Assembly (NCBI GenBank): GCA_017984215.1
Contig: JAGOAA010000009.1
Span: 1-63,334 of the forward strand
Origin: Cytophagaceae bacterium
Lineage (GTDB): Bacteria; Bacteroidota; Bacteroidia; Cytophagales; Spirosomataceae
Length of the DNA: 63,334 bases
Direction of reading: 5' to 3'
Shown here piece after piece: positions 24,775-34,612 of the stretch (positions are counted from its first letter, which is position 1; every line of letters starts with the position of its first letter). A model generated the notes under the pieces. That model saw nothing but the letters and a program-made list of their open reading frames with translations. It did not search any database and had not been told where the DNA came from. A program made the translations under genes and the position numbers.

Positions 24775-25901
24775 CGCTTCATTGTGAATAAGTGTTTCAA
24801 AAATAAAGGTATTTGCATTTGGCTAAAAAGCTTTAATTCCTCCCATATAGACGTTTTTTCGTCCAAAAATCGGAGAATGTTTACATATTGCATTTTGCTG
24901 AATAGTCGGTCCATCACCTTCGGGATAACCTGATTTTCTTCTTGAATCATGTTCAAAAGAATTGAATCATAAAACGTGTAGCGCGCTTTCTGGATACCCT
25001 TTTGTTGGTTTACCCTATCTTTTGCATCTGTATGCATCCGGGTAAATGCATATCCCGTAGAAGGTTTTACTCGTCCAGCTGCGGTTCCAATAGGGAATAT
25101 TGGGTCATTTTTTGGCTGATTGGGCATTTGGACCATGGGGATAGTACCTCGCTCTTCCCCAACAATTTGGAACGTTTTGCCTTCGTAATTTTCGTGTATG
25201 TACTTTTTCCAAAGCATTTCGAATGCCTGTTCATCATACCCCTCAGTACTAAATACCGTTGTTTCAATAAGGGCCTTGCGAGGTGAAAAAGGTAGTATGT
25301 AATGAAAAACAGTAAATGCTGGATTAGATTGTTTTATGCTAAAGTCCATGAGCGTTACAACCTGACTATCTAATTCGTCTGAGTCGAATTCAATAAATTT
25401 TCCCCAGAAATGTTGATATACTGGTGGTTTCGCTGATTTTGTTATCACAGGAATTCTCGAATCGGCGACCTGTTTGGCAATAAACACATCTCCATTCGTA
25501 AGTTCTATTTGTGTTTGCGTATTGTCAGTGTTTAAATCTTTTACCCAACCCGTCACGCAAATGATTTGGGAGTGATCGGGGATGTAGGTGCCAAAGAAAT
25601 AGTCAAAAAACCTTTCAGAAGGAATGTAGTGATATTGATGTGATCCGATTGCCTCAGTTCTAGAAACGCCTAATGAACTGCGATATCGTATTTTAGGCCA
25701 CGATTTTTCAATCAGAAAGGGAAAGGATGTTTGATCTTCTGTAGACCAAAAGCACCAACTTTTTTTTGAACGATCACCGGAATCAATAAGCAATACCTTT
25801 TTATCAATATTTTCAGCTTTTTGGAGGTATTCATATAGAAGCTGAAGTCCCGAAGCGCCGGCACCAACAATAGCAAGATCATATACTGTTACCGCCTTCA
25901 A
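24771..25901 (-). CDS. crtY: Lycopene beta-cyclase
   Basis: The 376-aa flavoprotein closes both ends of lycopene to make beta-carotene, the Blh substrate. N-terminal dinucleotide fold DLAIVGAGASGLQLL (about 8-22), then SWCFWSTED, and GTAAGRVKPSTGYAF typical of CrtY. The frame has no ATG near the fold; the start is TTG at 25901 (codons TTG AAG GCG GTA). The rest of the carotenoid pathway (crtE, crtB, crtI) is not in the window. Confidence 0.92.
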   Translation of the reverse strand: MKAVTVYDLAIVGAGASGLQLLYEYLQKAENIDKKVLLIDSGDRSKKSWCFWSTEDQTSFPFLIEKSWPKIRYRSSLGVSRTEAIGSHQYHYIPSERFFDYFFGTYIPDHSQIICVTGWVKDLNTDNTQTQIELTNGDVFIAKQVADSRIPVITKSAKPPVYQHFWGKFIEFDSDELDSQVVTLMDFSIKQSNPAFTVFHYILPFSPRKALIETTVFSTEGYDEQAFEMLWKKYIHENYEGKTFQIVGEERGTIPMVQMPNQPKNDPIFPIGTAAGRVKPSTGYAFTRMHTDAKDRVNQQKGIQKARYTFYDSILLNMIQEENQVIPKVMDRLFSKMQYVNILRFLDEKTSIWEELKLFSQMQIPLFLKHLFTMKR

Positions 25902-26066
25902 TAGAAATATTTTTATAAATTATTGTAACTAAACAATGTGTCTGATGGATTGTTTTGATTTTCAGTCAGTTAATTCGAAATGGATGCCTGACTAGCAGGA
26001 TACGCCCTTTTTATTTTCATTCAATACTCGGTAACTTTACTTGCTCATTAGTCTTTTTAATTTTTG

Positions 26067-27431
26067 TTGAAAAAATTTCTATTCGCTTTCTTGCTACTAT
26101 TGTTTTGTTTTCCCCTAAGGGCCCAACAAATCAGTCGGTTACGATATGAAGATGATTTTTCTTATTTGAAATCGGATACTACTGCAAAATCTTGGGATGA
26201 AAAATTGAAATATTTACCCTTACTAGGACAAGCAACCTTATCAATCGGGGGAGAAATCAGGGAACATTATCAAAATTATACACATGTCAATTTTGGACAG
26301 ATACCCGCTTCTTATGTGACGGAAAATCCGCATCAATGGCTACACAGGTTATTAATTCACGGTGATTTACAAGTGAATTCCAAATTGCGTTTATTCGCGC
26401 AAATCAATAATACTGTCCGATTTTGGAACCCGAATCCAATCACGTCCCAAGTGGATCAGAATACTTTCAGTTTTCATCAATGGTTTGCTGATTTGAAGTT
26501 GAACGATCAGTTGGTGTTACGATTAGGCCGACAAGAATTGCTGTTTGGTCAAGAGCGTTTTATTGCCTCTCGGGAGGGGCCTAATAATCGGCAAAGTTTT
26601 GTGGGGGCTCACATGATCCACAAACAAAAGAACATGAGAACGGATTTGTTTTACACGCATCCGGTTAAATTAAATTTGGGGGCTTTTGACGATGTGAAAA
26701 CAACGGAGAAGTTGGCAGGTCTACATATTAAATACGATCGAATCTTGAAACAGCTTAATCTGGATGCTTATTACTACTATTTCGAGTCAAAAGCGCGCGA
26801 ATATTATTCTTCCGTGGGTGCTGAAAACAGGCATACCTTTGGCCTACATGCTTATTCCAATCCGCAGCGTTTTAATTATGATTTCGAGTTTTCAAAACAG
26901 TTGGGTCGTTTTAAATCCTTGGATATCCAAGCCTTCATGGCCGTCTGGGATTTGAATGTAGCGGTTAAATCCCATCGATATATCGGTTTTAGTGGAAATT
27001 ATGTTCCCGGAGATCGATCTACCAGTGATGGGCAATTGAATACGTTTAATACTTTGTTCGCGCGTCCTCCTTTTGGACAGACGGTCGCACTGAATATTTC
27101 CAATACTTTAAATCTAAGTCCTTATATCCGTTATCAAAAGGGGACTCAATGGCTCGTGACTGCGCGTGCCTCTTTCGTGCAACGTACAAGTACTAACGAT
27201 GGCTTGTATACGCCTAATATGACGCAGTTACGCCCCTATGATCCACAGAAAATGACATCGGATGCACTGAAGGTTTGCGATATTTATGCCCTCGATGTCA
27301 ACTATGTGCCCACGAAACATTACTTTTTCCAGGCTGAGATTGGCTATTGCCAAGCGGGTAGTTATTTGAAAAATACCGGAGCCGGAGAAAATGTAATCTA
27401 CTTCGCCATTCGAAATGCGATTAAATTTTAG
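26067..27431 (+). CDS. Outer-membrane beta-barrel porin, alginate-export family-like
   Basis: The product has 454 aa. Signal peptide MKKFLFAFLLLLFCFPLRA-QQ, then repeated amphipathic strands (LSIGGEIREHYQNYTH, LRLFAQINNTVRFWN, LVLRLGRQELLFGQER) and a C-terminal strand ending in F, as in barrels. The GRQELLFGQERF segment and overall pattern fit the alginate_exp family, whose Bacteroidota members are general porins of unknown substrate. No ATG is available; a stop at 26058 forces a TTG start at 26067 or 26064. It overlaps the convergent symporter gene by 11 bases. Confidence 0.78.
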   Translation: MKKFLFAFLLLLFCFPLRAQQISRLRYEDDFSYLKSDTTAKSWDEKLKYLPLLGQATLSIGGEIREHYQNYTHVNFGQIPASYVTENPHQWLHRLLIHGDLQVNSKLRLFAQINNTVRFWNPNPITSQVDQNTFSFHQWFADLKLNDQLVLRLGRQELLFGQERFIASREGPNNRQSFVGAHMIHKQKNMRTDLFYTHPVKLNLGAFDDVKTTEKLAGLHIKYDRILKQLNLDAYYYYFESKAREYYSSVGAENRHTFGLHAYSNPQRFNYDFEFSKQLGRFKSLDIQAFMAVWDLNVAVKSHRYIGFSGNYVPGDRSTSDGQLNTFNTLFARPPFGQTVALNISNTLNLSPYIRYQKGTQWLVTARASFVQRTSTNDGLYTPNMTQLRPYDPQKMTSDALKVCDIYALDVNYVPTKHYFFQAEIGYCQAGSYLKNTGAGENVIYFAIRNAIKF

Positions 27432-28863
27432 CCTTTTCGCGAATACTCCACAACAATAAATAGCAAATTGCTCCATTGAGGATTAGTTTGGCAAAGCCAA
27501 ATCCGCCAAATAAGGCCTGCGATTGTGTTTCCAGTATAAATGTGATGATGGGGGATGCTACACAAACAAAGGGAACATATTTGTCTTTAATGGCTGTTTT
27601 AGTAAATAAACCAAAGGCAAATAGGCCCAACAAAGGTCCATAGGTATAGCCCGCCAAATTGAATACTGCCCCGATCAACTCCTGATTATTAAAAACATGG
27701 AATAGCCCAATCACGATGAAAAATAAGACCGAAAATCCAATGTGAACGCGGTGTTTAATTTTTTCTCGTTTGGCTTCTTGAAACTTCTCAATACGTAAGA
27801 AATCGATGCAAAATGACGTCGTTAAGGCTGTTAGCGCTGAATCGGAACTTGCGTAAGATGCTGCAATAATACCCAATAAGAAGGTAACAGCTGCTAAGGT
27901 TCCAAAGTTGCCTCCTAAGGCTAATAATGGATATAATTCATCCGTTTTGGTAGGTATCGCAATTTGATTGGCTTGTGCATAAATATATAAAAGTGCGCCT
28001 AAAGCTAAGAAGAGCAAGTTGATGAATAATAACACCCAGTAGAACCAGAACATGTTTTTCTGTGCCTCACCGATGGATTTACAGGTTAAATTCTTCTGCA
28101 TTAAGTCTTGATCTAATCCAGTCATCACGATGGCAATAAATACGCCAGCCAAGAAGTCTTTACCAAAGAAATGTGGATTCTTCCAATCCCATTCAAACAT
28201 GTGGGAATATGGGCTCTTTTGGATGGTATCAATCATTTCCCCGATGCCCATGTGCATTTGTTGGCCTACCAAAACAATTGTAATGAACAAGGCAACCAAT
28301 AAGAATAAAGTCTGTAAGGTATCTGTCCAAATAATCGTTTTCACGCCTCCGCGGTGTGTATACAACCAGATAAGTGCAATCGAAATGAATACCGTTAGGA
28401 CAAAAGGAACGCCGATGGGTTCGAAAATGGCGATTTGGAGTACATTAACCGCTAAATACAAGCGAGCTGCGGATCCAATCGTTCGAGATAATAAGAAAAA
28501 TGCCGATCCTGTTTTATAGGCCCAGAAACCGAAACGTTTCTCTAGGTAGCCATAAATGGATATCAGGTTCAGTCGGTAGTAAAGTGGCATCAATACTAAG
28601 GCAATCGTTAAATAACCCAAGGAGTGGCCTAAAATGACCTGATAATAAGTGAAATAGGTTTTACCTACCGCACCTGGAACCGAAATGAAGGTTAAACCTG
28701 ATATGGAAGTTCCAATCATTCCAAACGCTACAAGCCACCATGGCGATTGTCGATTGGCTGTGAAAAAGTCGTTGGTATCCGCTCCCCGCGAAGTGATGTA
28801 AGAGATGACAAGTAGAAGTCCAAAATAGATGGCTAGAATTCCACCGGCTAATTGTACAGACAT
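27421..28863 (-). CDS. Sodium:solute symporter (SSS family)
   Basis: The 480-aa transporter has about 13 predicted membrane helices. Marks: YITSRGADTNDFFTANRQSPWWLVAFGMIGTSISG at the N-terminus, TGLDQDLMQKNLTCKS in the middle and ASYASSDSALTALTTSFCIDF near 340-360. The middle motif is shared by Bacteroidota SSS proteins annotated for sugars, sialic acid or other organic solutes; the substrate cannot be named. It is convergent with the porin gene. Confidence 0.9.
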   Translation of the reverse strand: MSVQLAGGILAIYFGLLLVISYITSRGADTNDFFTANRQSPWWLVAFGMIGTSISGLTFISVPGAVGKTYFTYYQVILGHSLGYLTIALVLMPLYYRLNLISIYGYLEKRFGFWAYKTGSAFFLLSRTIGSAARLYLAVNVLQIAIFEPIGVPFVLTVFISIALIWLYTHRGGVKTIIWTDTLQTLFLLVALFITIVLVGQQMHMGIGEMIDTIQKSPYSHMFEWDWKNPHFFGKDFLAGVFIAIVMTGLDQDLMQKNLTCKSIGEAQKNMFWFYWVLLFINLLFLALGALLYIYAQANQIAIPTKTDELYPLLALGGNFGTLAAVTFLLGIIAASYASSDSALTALTTSFCIDFLRIEKFQEAKREKIKHRVHIGFSVLFFIVIGLFHVFNNQELIGAVFNLAGYTYGPLLGLFAFGLFTKTAIKDKYVPFVCVASPIITFILETQSQALFGGFGFAKLILNGAICYLLLWSIREKAKI

Positions 28864-28920
28864 AGAGGTTTAACGGATTTTTAGTAGATTTGTAAGAGGT
28901 GAATTAATTCTTTCAAAAAT

Positions 28921-29256
28921 ATGGATTTCTCCCAAGATATTGATTTGATAAACGGTTTTTCTTTTGCGGAACAAGCTCAAGAACAAACGGATGTTGAGGT
29001 CTTGTTGGAAGAATCTACCTCGTTTGGCCACCAATTAGTGGTATACAATGACGAGGTTAATTCCTTTGAATATGTGATTATTACCTTGATCGAAGTATGT
29101 GAACATACCGCCGAGCAAGCAGAACAATGTACCTTAATGATTCATTTTAGAGGTAAATGCGGTGTTAAGTCGGGCCTTTATGAGGATTTGTTAAGCATGC
29201 GCAATGAAATTTGCCGACGAGGCATTTCGGCTGAAATTGAATCTGTTGATATTTAA
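28921..29256 (+). CDS. clpS: ATP-dependent Clp protease adaptor
   Basis: The 111-aa protein delivers N-degron substrates to ClpAP/ClpCP. The core is VVYNDEVNSFEYVIITLIEVCEHTAEQAEQC, matching the ClpS VxNDDxnt-xxxV pattern, then CTLMIHFRGKCGVKSG. A 35-residue acidic N-terminal extension precedes it. It is separated from recR by three bases. Confidence 0.88.
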   Translation: MDFSQDIDLINGFSFAEQAQEQTDVEVLLEESTSFGHQLVVYNDEVNSFEYVIITLIEVCEHTAEQAEQCTLMIHFRGKCGVKSGLYEDLLSMRNEICRRGISAEIESVDI

Positions 29257-29259
29257 CCT

Positions 29260-29868
29260 ATGATGCATACGTACCCTTCTCGGATTATCGAACAGGCGGT
29301 GGAAGAAATTTCCAAATTGCCGGGTATTGGGAAGAAATCTGCTTTACGTTTGGCTTTGCATTTATTGAAGCGTCCGGAAACGCAATCCTTGCAATTGGCA
29401 CATGCCCTTGTTCAATTGCGAACTGAAACGAAGTTTTGTCCTAAGTGTCACATGATTTCCGATGGAGATTTATGTGGAATTTGTGCGAGTACGAAGCGGG
29501 ACGAGAAGATTTTGTGTGTGGTGGAGGATTTGCGGGATGTGATGGCAATTGAGAATACGGGTCAATATACCGGTTTATACCATGTTTTGGGAGGAATTAT
29601 TTCGCCATTAGCAGGTGTGTCTCCGAGCGATTTGCACATCGATTCCTTGATTCAACGCATTGCATCAGGTGAATTTGATGAAGTAATTTTAGGCTTGAGT
29701 CCCACCATGGAAGGTGATACAACGGCCTTTTATTTGACAAAGAAATTGGCGGAATATTCGATAAAAATATCCACCATTGCACGTGGTATCCCGATTGGGG
29801 GTGATTTGGAATATACAGATGAGATTACGTTAGGTAGGAGTATCGTAGGTCGGGTGATTTACGAATAG
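29260..29868 (+). CDS. recR: Recombination mediator protein RecR
   Basis: The 202-aa protein acts with RecF and RecO to load RecA on gapped DNA. Helix-hairpin-helix [18 protein letters not shown] (about 19-36), zinc finger C60, C63, C72, C75, and Toprim domain [20 protein letters not shown]. Full length, in an operon with clpS. Confidence 0.95.
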   Translation: MMHTYPSRIIEQAVEEISKLPGIGKKSALRLALHLLKRPETQSLQLAHALVQLRTETKFCPKCHMISDGDLCGICASTKRDEKILCVVEDLRDVMAIENTGQYTGLYHVLGGIISPLAGVSPSDLHIDSLIQRIASGEFDEVILGLSPTMEGDTTAFYLTKKLAEYSIKISTIARGIPIGGDLEYTDEITLGRSIVGRVIYE

Positions 29869-29882
29869 TTAAAATATTCAAT

Positions 29883-30554
29883 ATGAAACGCAATACATTT
29901 TTACAAATGATGGGAGCCGGTGTGCTTTTATCAAGTTTTCGTTCTGCTCAAGGTCTAGAAAATGTGCCTTTTACACTTCCTGCCTTGCCTTATGCATTTG
30001 ATGCTTTAGAGCCCCATATTGATAAATTGACCATGGAAATTCACCATGATCGCCATCACAAGGCTTATGTAGATAATTTAAACAAGGCTGTGGGAACCTC
30101 CACAAAGTCTTTAGAGGAATTATTAGCTACTATGTCTACGCAACCCGTTGCTGTACGTAATAATGGTGGTGGTCATTGGAATCATAGCTTTTTCTGGCAA
30201 TTATTGGCTCCAGCTACGGGAAAACAACCGAGTGCTGCATTATTGGCCCAAATTCAAAAGGATTTTGGCTCATTGGATAATTTAAAGGCTGAATTCGGAA
30301 AGGCGGCAACGTCTCGCTTTGGTTCGGGATGGGCATGGTTGCTTGTTAAGGATGGTAAATTAGTTATTTCATCTACGCCAAATCAAGATAATCCCTTAAT
30401 GGATGTAGCAGAAGTGAAAGGAAAGCCTATTTTGGCCTTGGACGTGTGGGAGCATGCCTATTACTTAAAGTATCAAAATAAACGTGCAGATTATATCAAT
30501 GCGTTTTGGAATGTCGTGAACTGGGATTTTGTTTCCCAACAATTTATAAAATAG
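29883..30554 (+). CDS. Fe/Mn superoxide dismutase with N-terminal export signal
   Basis: This gene encodes 223 aa. The catalytic core starts near residue 28 ([19 protein letters not shown]). Metal ligands are in MEIHHDRHH (54-59), H101 ([11 protein letters not shown]), D187 and H191 ([12 protein letters not shown]). The GGGHWNH pattern favours manganese or cambialistic use. Unlike usual cytoplasmic SODs it carries [19 protein letters not shown], a KR-containing Tat-like or Sec-like signal, so it probably works outside the cytoplasm. The next gene follows after five bases. Confidence 0.93.
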   Translation: MKRNTFLQMMGAGVLLSSFRSAQGLENVPFTLPALPYAFDALEPHIDKLTMEIHHDRHHKAYVDNLNKAVGTSTKSLEELLATMSTQPVAVRNNGGGHWNHSFFWQLLAPATGKQPSAALLAQIQKDFGSLDNLKAEFGKAATSRFGSGWAWLLVKDGKLVISSTPNQDNPLMDVAEVKGKPILALDVWEHAYYLKYQNKRADYINAFWNVVNWDFVSQQFIK

Positions 30555-30559
30555 AGATT

Positions 30560-31528
30560 ATGTTACTAGAGGAAATTCCATCATTGGATTTAGCTGATTT
30601 TCAGTCGGGCGACCCTGTTCGTAAACAAAAGTTTGTTCAAGAATTAGGTGCAGCATTCAATACGATTGGCTTTGTGGCGATTAAAGGCCATGGATTATCA
30701 GATGAATTTACCAAAGACTTGTACAAAGGTGTTGAGACATTTTTTCAATCTCCTGACGCATTGAAGCAAACCTACGAAATACCTGGAATTGCCGGCCAAC
30801 GCGGTTATGTGGGAAAAGGAAAAGAGACTGCCAAAGGCTTTAAAGTCCCCGATTTAAAAGAGTTTTACCATGTCGGTCAGCCGCATAAGGCGGATGGAGA
30901 TTCCGTTTGGGATGAATATCCTGCCAATGTTTTTCCTTCGGAATATCCGGAATTTGGGATGAATTCGGTGAAAGCATTTCAAACATTAGAGGCTGCAGGG
31001 AAGGCCTTGTTGGCTGCCATTGCGCTTTATTTAGAACTGCCTGAGGATTATTTTGAATCCCGCGTGAAAAATGGAAATTCTATTTTACGCGCCATTCATT
31101 ATTTTCCAATAGCGGATCCTGATAGCTTGCCGGAGGGTGCAGTTCGTGCGGCTGCACATGGAGATATCAATTTGATTACTTTGTTGATGGGTGCATCAGC
31201 TGAAGGTTTGGAGGTATTGCGAATGGATGGGAAATGGATTCCAATTACCGCTTTACCTGACCAAGTAGTTGTGAATGTGGGTGATATGTTGGATCGTTTA
31301 ACGAATCATAAATTAAAGTCGACTATTCACCGCGTGGTTAATCCACCGCGTGAGAAGATGGGAACCTCGCGTTATTCTATTCCCTTTTTCATGCATCCTC
31401 GCTCGGAGATGGATTTGACATGTTTGCCTTCATGTGTTACGACGGAATATCCGAAATTATATACGGATATGTCGGCAGGAGCATTTTTGAATGAGCGATT
31501 AATCGAACTCGGATTAAAGAAAAAATAA
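30560..31528 (+). CDS. 2-oxoglutarate/Fe(II)-dependent oxygenase, isopenicillin N synthase family
   Basis: The product has 322 aa from the ATG at 30560 (MLLEEIPSLDLADF); an earlier start at 30506 lies inside the SOD gene. Iron ligands H200, D202 (AAHGDINLITLL) and H257 (STIHRVVNPP); co-substrate-binding R271 and S273 (RYSIPFF). N-terminal DIOX_N domain with GFVAIKGHGL. The family includes plant-type dioxygenases and bacterial enzymes of unknown substrate; true isopenicillin synthesis is not implied. It sits between the SOD and chromate transporter genes. Confidence 0.88.
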   Translation: MLLEEIPSLDLADFQSGDPVRKQKFVQELGAAFNTIGFVAIKGHGLSDEFTKDLYKGVETFFQSPDALKQTYEIPGIAGQRGYVGKGKETAKGFKVPDLKEFYHVGQPHKADGDSVWDEYPANVFPSEYPEFGMNSVKAFQTLEAAGKALLAAIALYLELPEDYFESRVKNGNSILRAIHYFPIADPDSLPEGAVRAAAHGDINLITLLMGASAEGLEVLRMDGKWIPITALPDQVVVNVGDMLDRLTNHKLKSTIHRVVNPPREKMGTSRYSIPFFMHPRSEMDLTCLPSCVTTEYPKLYTDMSAGAFLNERLIELGLKKK

Positions 31529-31529
31529 A

Positions 31530-32699
31530 TTGAAACAGCCGAAGCATCTGAATTTTTTATGGGATGTATTAATCTTGGCTGCAACATCTTTTGGAGGGCC
31601 ACAGGTACACTGGGCCCTTTTTTTAAAGCGTTTAGTTCACCAAAAGGCTTACTTGACAGAAGAGGAGCTATTTGAAATTCAAGCACTTTGTTCCGTCTTA
31701 CCAGGCCCCACGTCCACACAAATGATCACGGCCATTGGATTGAAGCGGGGCGGGGCGAGTTTAGCCTATTTGACACTTATCGTATGGATTACGCCAGCCG
31801 TATTCATCATGACGGCAGCGGCCTATGGGATGACTTATTTGACCAATCGAGCGGTATTACAATTTGTTCTTCCTGTGGGTATTGGCTTAATTTTGCAAGC
31901 TGGCTGGACCATGGCGCAAAAGGTCATTCGAAGTCCCATGTACGTTTTGATCTTTTTGCTCACGCTTGGATTGGGCATTGCATTCTCGAGCCCTTACATT
32001 TTCCCCTTGGTGTTGGTATTGGGCGGGAGTATCTCTTCGCTGAATTTTAAGGAATTTCCGCGTCAAAATAAGCATAGGATGATTATCCCTTGGGCTAATT
32101 TCAATTTGTATTGGGGTTTTTTATTAGGCCTAGCCATCCTTGGTCATTTGACGGATTATTATCCCATTCGGATGTTTGAAAATTTCTATCGAAATGGAAG
32201 TATCGTTTTTGGCGGCGGACAAGTATTAGCCCCTGTGCTTTATACCGAGTTTGTTGAATTTAAAGGTTTGATTCGTTCGGACGACTTTTTGACCGGTATG
32301 GCGCTTTCGCAATCGCTTCCTGGTCCAGTTTTTGCACTGACATCCTATTTAGGCGTTTTGTTGATGCGTGATTATGGCTTTTTAGGGGAGTTGACTGGTA
32401 GTGCAATCGGAGCGCTGGGTGTATTTTTACCTGGAACGTTCTTAATCTTTTTTGTGTATCGGATTTGGGGCCAACTGAAGCAATATCGCTTTATTCGAGC
32501 TTCTTTGGCGGGTATTCAGGCTTCATCTGTTGGTCTGACGATTGTCGCTGTCTATACGTTTATGTCGCCCTTAATCGTCAACGGCGATGGGGTTTCCATC
32601 GCCGTTGTATTGGGTTCTTTTCTATTGGCACAGTCGGGGAAATTTCCTGCTATTGCCTTATTCTCTGCCGCTTTGGTTGCCGGCTATTTTTTAGCGTAA
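31530..32699 (+). CDS. chrA: Chromate transporter ChrA, two-domain form
   Basis: The 389-aa membrane protein carries two homologous CHR halves: [17 protein letters not shown] with [13 protein letters not shown] in the first and [16 protein letters not shown]-type residues ([10 protein letters not shown]) with [16 protein letters not shown] in the second. This fits the long-chain CHR family that exports chromate, although many homologues have no tested substrate. The start is TTG at 31530, one base after the previous stop; there is no ATG near the conserved N-terminus. Convergent overlap of nine bases with rfbA. Confidence 0.87.
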   Translation: MKQPKHLNFLWDVLILAATSFGGPQVHWALFLKRLVHQKAYLTEEELFEIQALCSVLPGPTSTQMITAIGLKRGGASLAYLTLIVWITPAVFIMTAAAYGMTYLTNRAVLQFVLPVGIGLILQAGWTMAQKVIRSPMYVLIFLLTLGLGIAFSSPYIFPLVLVLGGSISSLNFKEFPRQNKHRMIIPWANFNLYWGFLLGLAILGHLTDYYPIRMFENFYRNGSIVFGGGQVLAPVLYTEFVEFKGLIRSDDFLTGMALSQSLPGPVFALTSYLGVLLMRDYGFLGELTGSAIGALGVFLPGTFLIFFVYRIWGQLKQYRFIRASLAGIQASSVGLTIVAVYTFMSPLIVNGDGVSIAVVLGSFLLAQSGKFPAIALFSAALVAGYFLA

Positions 32700-33551
32700 A
32701 ATATTCAATAAATATTGGCCATATCCGCTTTTGACTAAAGGTTTGGCTATGGTTTCTAATTGTTCTGCACTGATGTATCCCATGCGGTAAGCAACTTCTT
32801 CGATACATCCGATCTTCATGCCTTGACGCTCCTCGATTACCTGAACGAATTGTCCAGCTTGCATTAAGGAGGCAAATGTGCCCGTATCTAACCACGCTGT
32901 ACCGCGATTTAAGATACCTACGGATAATTTTCCGCGTTTTAAGTATTCTTTATTGACATCTGTGATCTCATATTCTCCACGTGGGGAAGGTGCGATGTTT
33001 TTGGCAATTTCAACTACATCATTATCGTAGAAATAGAGACCTGGAACCGCGTAGTTTGATTTAGGATTCGTTGGTTTTTCCTCGATTGAAATAACTTTAT
33101 TCGACGCATCGAATTCTACAACGCCATAACGTTCGGGATCATTGACTGAATAGGCGTATACCACACCACCATCTGGATCATTATTCGCTTGTAATAATTT
33201 ACTTAGACCCGAACCATGGAAAATGTTGTCTCCTAATACTAAAGCTACCTTTTCTTTGCCAATGAATTTCTCGCCGATCACAAAAGCTTGTGCTAGGCCA
33301 TTCGGCTCCGGTTGGACAGCATATTCGAATTTACATCCGATGCTAGAACCATCACCCAACAATTTTTCGAAATGTGGCAGGTCGTGAGGTGTCGAAATGA
33401 TTAAGATTTCACGTATCCCGGAAAGCATCAAGATGGATAGGGGATAGTAAATCATGGGCTTATCATACACAGGCATCAATTGCTTGCTAACCGCCAAAGT
33501 CAATGGGTGTAAACGGGTGCCAGATCCTCCGGCTAAAATGATTCCTTTCAT
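32691..33551 (-). CDS. rfbA: Glucose-1-phosphate thymidylyltransferase
   Basis: The 286-aa enzyme makes dTDP-glucose from dTTP and glucose-1-phosphate. Nucleotide loop [46 protein letters not shown] and GTAWLDTGT. The ATG at 33551 sits one base after the rfbB stop; an earlier in-frame start inside rfbB is rejected. Third gene of galE-rfbB-rfbA. Confidence 0.95.
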   Translation of the reverse strand: MKGIILAGGSGTRLHPLTLAVSKQLMPVYDKPMIYYPLSILMLSGIREILIISTPHDLPHFEKLLGDGSSIGCKFEYAVQPEPNGLAQAFVIGEKFIGKEKVALVLGDNIFHGSGLSKLLQANNDPDGGVVYAYSVNDPERYGVVEFDASNKVISIEEKPTNPKSNYAVPGLYFYDNDVVEIAKNIAPSPRGEYEITDVNKEYLKRGKLSVGILNRGTAWLDTGTFASLMQAGQFVQVIEERQGMKIGCIEEVAYRMGYISAEQLETIAKPLVKSGYGQYLLNILR

Positions 33552-33552
33552 C

Positions 33553-34608
33553 TTATCTTCCTTGATACATGTTTGTGTAATACTTTTGGTAATCGCCTGA
33601 TGTGACGTCATTGAGCCACTTTTCATTCGACAAATACCATTCGACCGTCTTCTCAAGACCTTCCGCAAACTGAAGGCTTGGTTTCCAGCCCAATTCGTTC
33701 ATGATTTTATTGGCATCAATCGCATAGCGTAAATCGTGGCCTGCTCGATCAGTAACATACGTGATTAACTGTACGGATGTTCCTGCTGCTCGACCTAATT
33801 TTTCATCCATAATCTTGCATAATAAGTGTACAAGGTCGATGTTTTTCCATTCATTGAATCCACCAATATTATAGGTATCACCAATTTTTCCATCGTGGAA
33901 AACGGTATCTATCGCTCTTGCGTGGTCGATTACGAACAACCAATCCCGTACATTTTCTCCTTTCCCGTATACTGGGAGGGGTTTGTTGTTGATGATGTTG
34001 TGAATCATCAATGGGATTAATTTTTCTGGGAAGTGATTAGGGCCATAGTTGTTTGAGCAATTCGTGATGACCGTAGGCAAGCCATAAGTTTCATGAAAAG
34101 CACGAACAAAGTGATCAGAAGACGCTTTAGAAGCCGAATAGGGCGATCTAGGGTCGTATGGTGTTGTCTCTAGAAAGAACTCTTCAGGGTTGTGTAATTC
34201 GCCATACACTTCATCAGTTGAAATATGATAGAATTTTTTACCCTCAAAATTTCCAGCCCAATGTTTTTTAGCCGCTTGTAATAAATTAACAGTTCCGATG
34301 ACATTGGTTTTAACGAAAGCCAATGGGTCTGTAATCGAACGATCTACATGTGATTCAGCCGCTAAATGTAAGACACCATCGAATTTGTGTTCCGCAAAAA
34401 GTGCATCGATGTGGTCGGCATCCGTTATATCGGCTTTGATGAAATGATAGTTGGGTTTATCAGCAACATCTTCATTGTTTGCCAAATTGCCCGCGTAGGT
34501 TAATGCATCAAGGTTATAAATCTGGTAATCGGGGTATTTGTTGACGAATAAGCGTACAACATGTGAACCAATAAATCCAGCACCGCCGGTGATAACGAGT
34601 TTTTTCAT
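33553..34608 (-). CDS. rfbB: dTDP-glucose 4,6-dehydratase
   Basis: The 351-aa extended-SDR enzyme converts dTDP-glucose to dTDP-4-keto-6-deoxyglucose. NAD loop GGAGFIGSH at 8-16, catalytic T131-D132-E133 (HISTDEVYG) and Y157/K161 (YSASK), the Asp-Glu pair being diagnostic for this dehydratase. Start at 34608 (MKKLVITGG), four bases after the galE stop. Confidence 0.95.
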   Translation of the reverse strand: MKKLVITGGAGFIGSHVVRLFVNKYPDYQIYNLDALTYAGNLANNEDVADKPNYHFIKADITDADHIDALFAEHKFDGVLHLAAESHVDRSITDPLAFVKTNVIGTVNLLQAAKKHWAGNFEGKKFYHISTDEVYGELHNPEEFFLETTPYDPRSPYSASKASSDHFVRAFHETYGLPTVITNCSNNYGPNHFPEKLIPLMIHNIINNKPLPVYGKGENVRDWLFVIDHARAIDTVFHDGKIGDTYNIGGFNEWKNIDLVHLLCKIMDEKLGRAAGTSVQLITYVTDRAGHDLRYAIDANKIMNELGWKPSLQFAEGLEKTVEWYLSNEKWLNDVTSGDYQKYYTNMYQGR

Positions 34609-34612
34609 ATAC

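Noticed and set aside
30560-31528. Beta-lactam biosynthesis (isopenicillin N synthase)
   Set aside because: Only the general oxygenase family is supported; no peptide synthetase or other beta-lactam gene is near.
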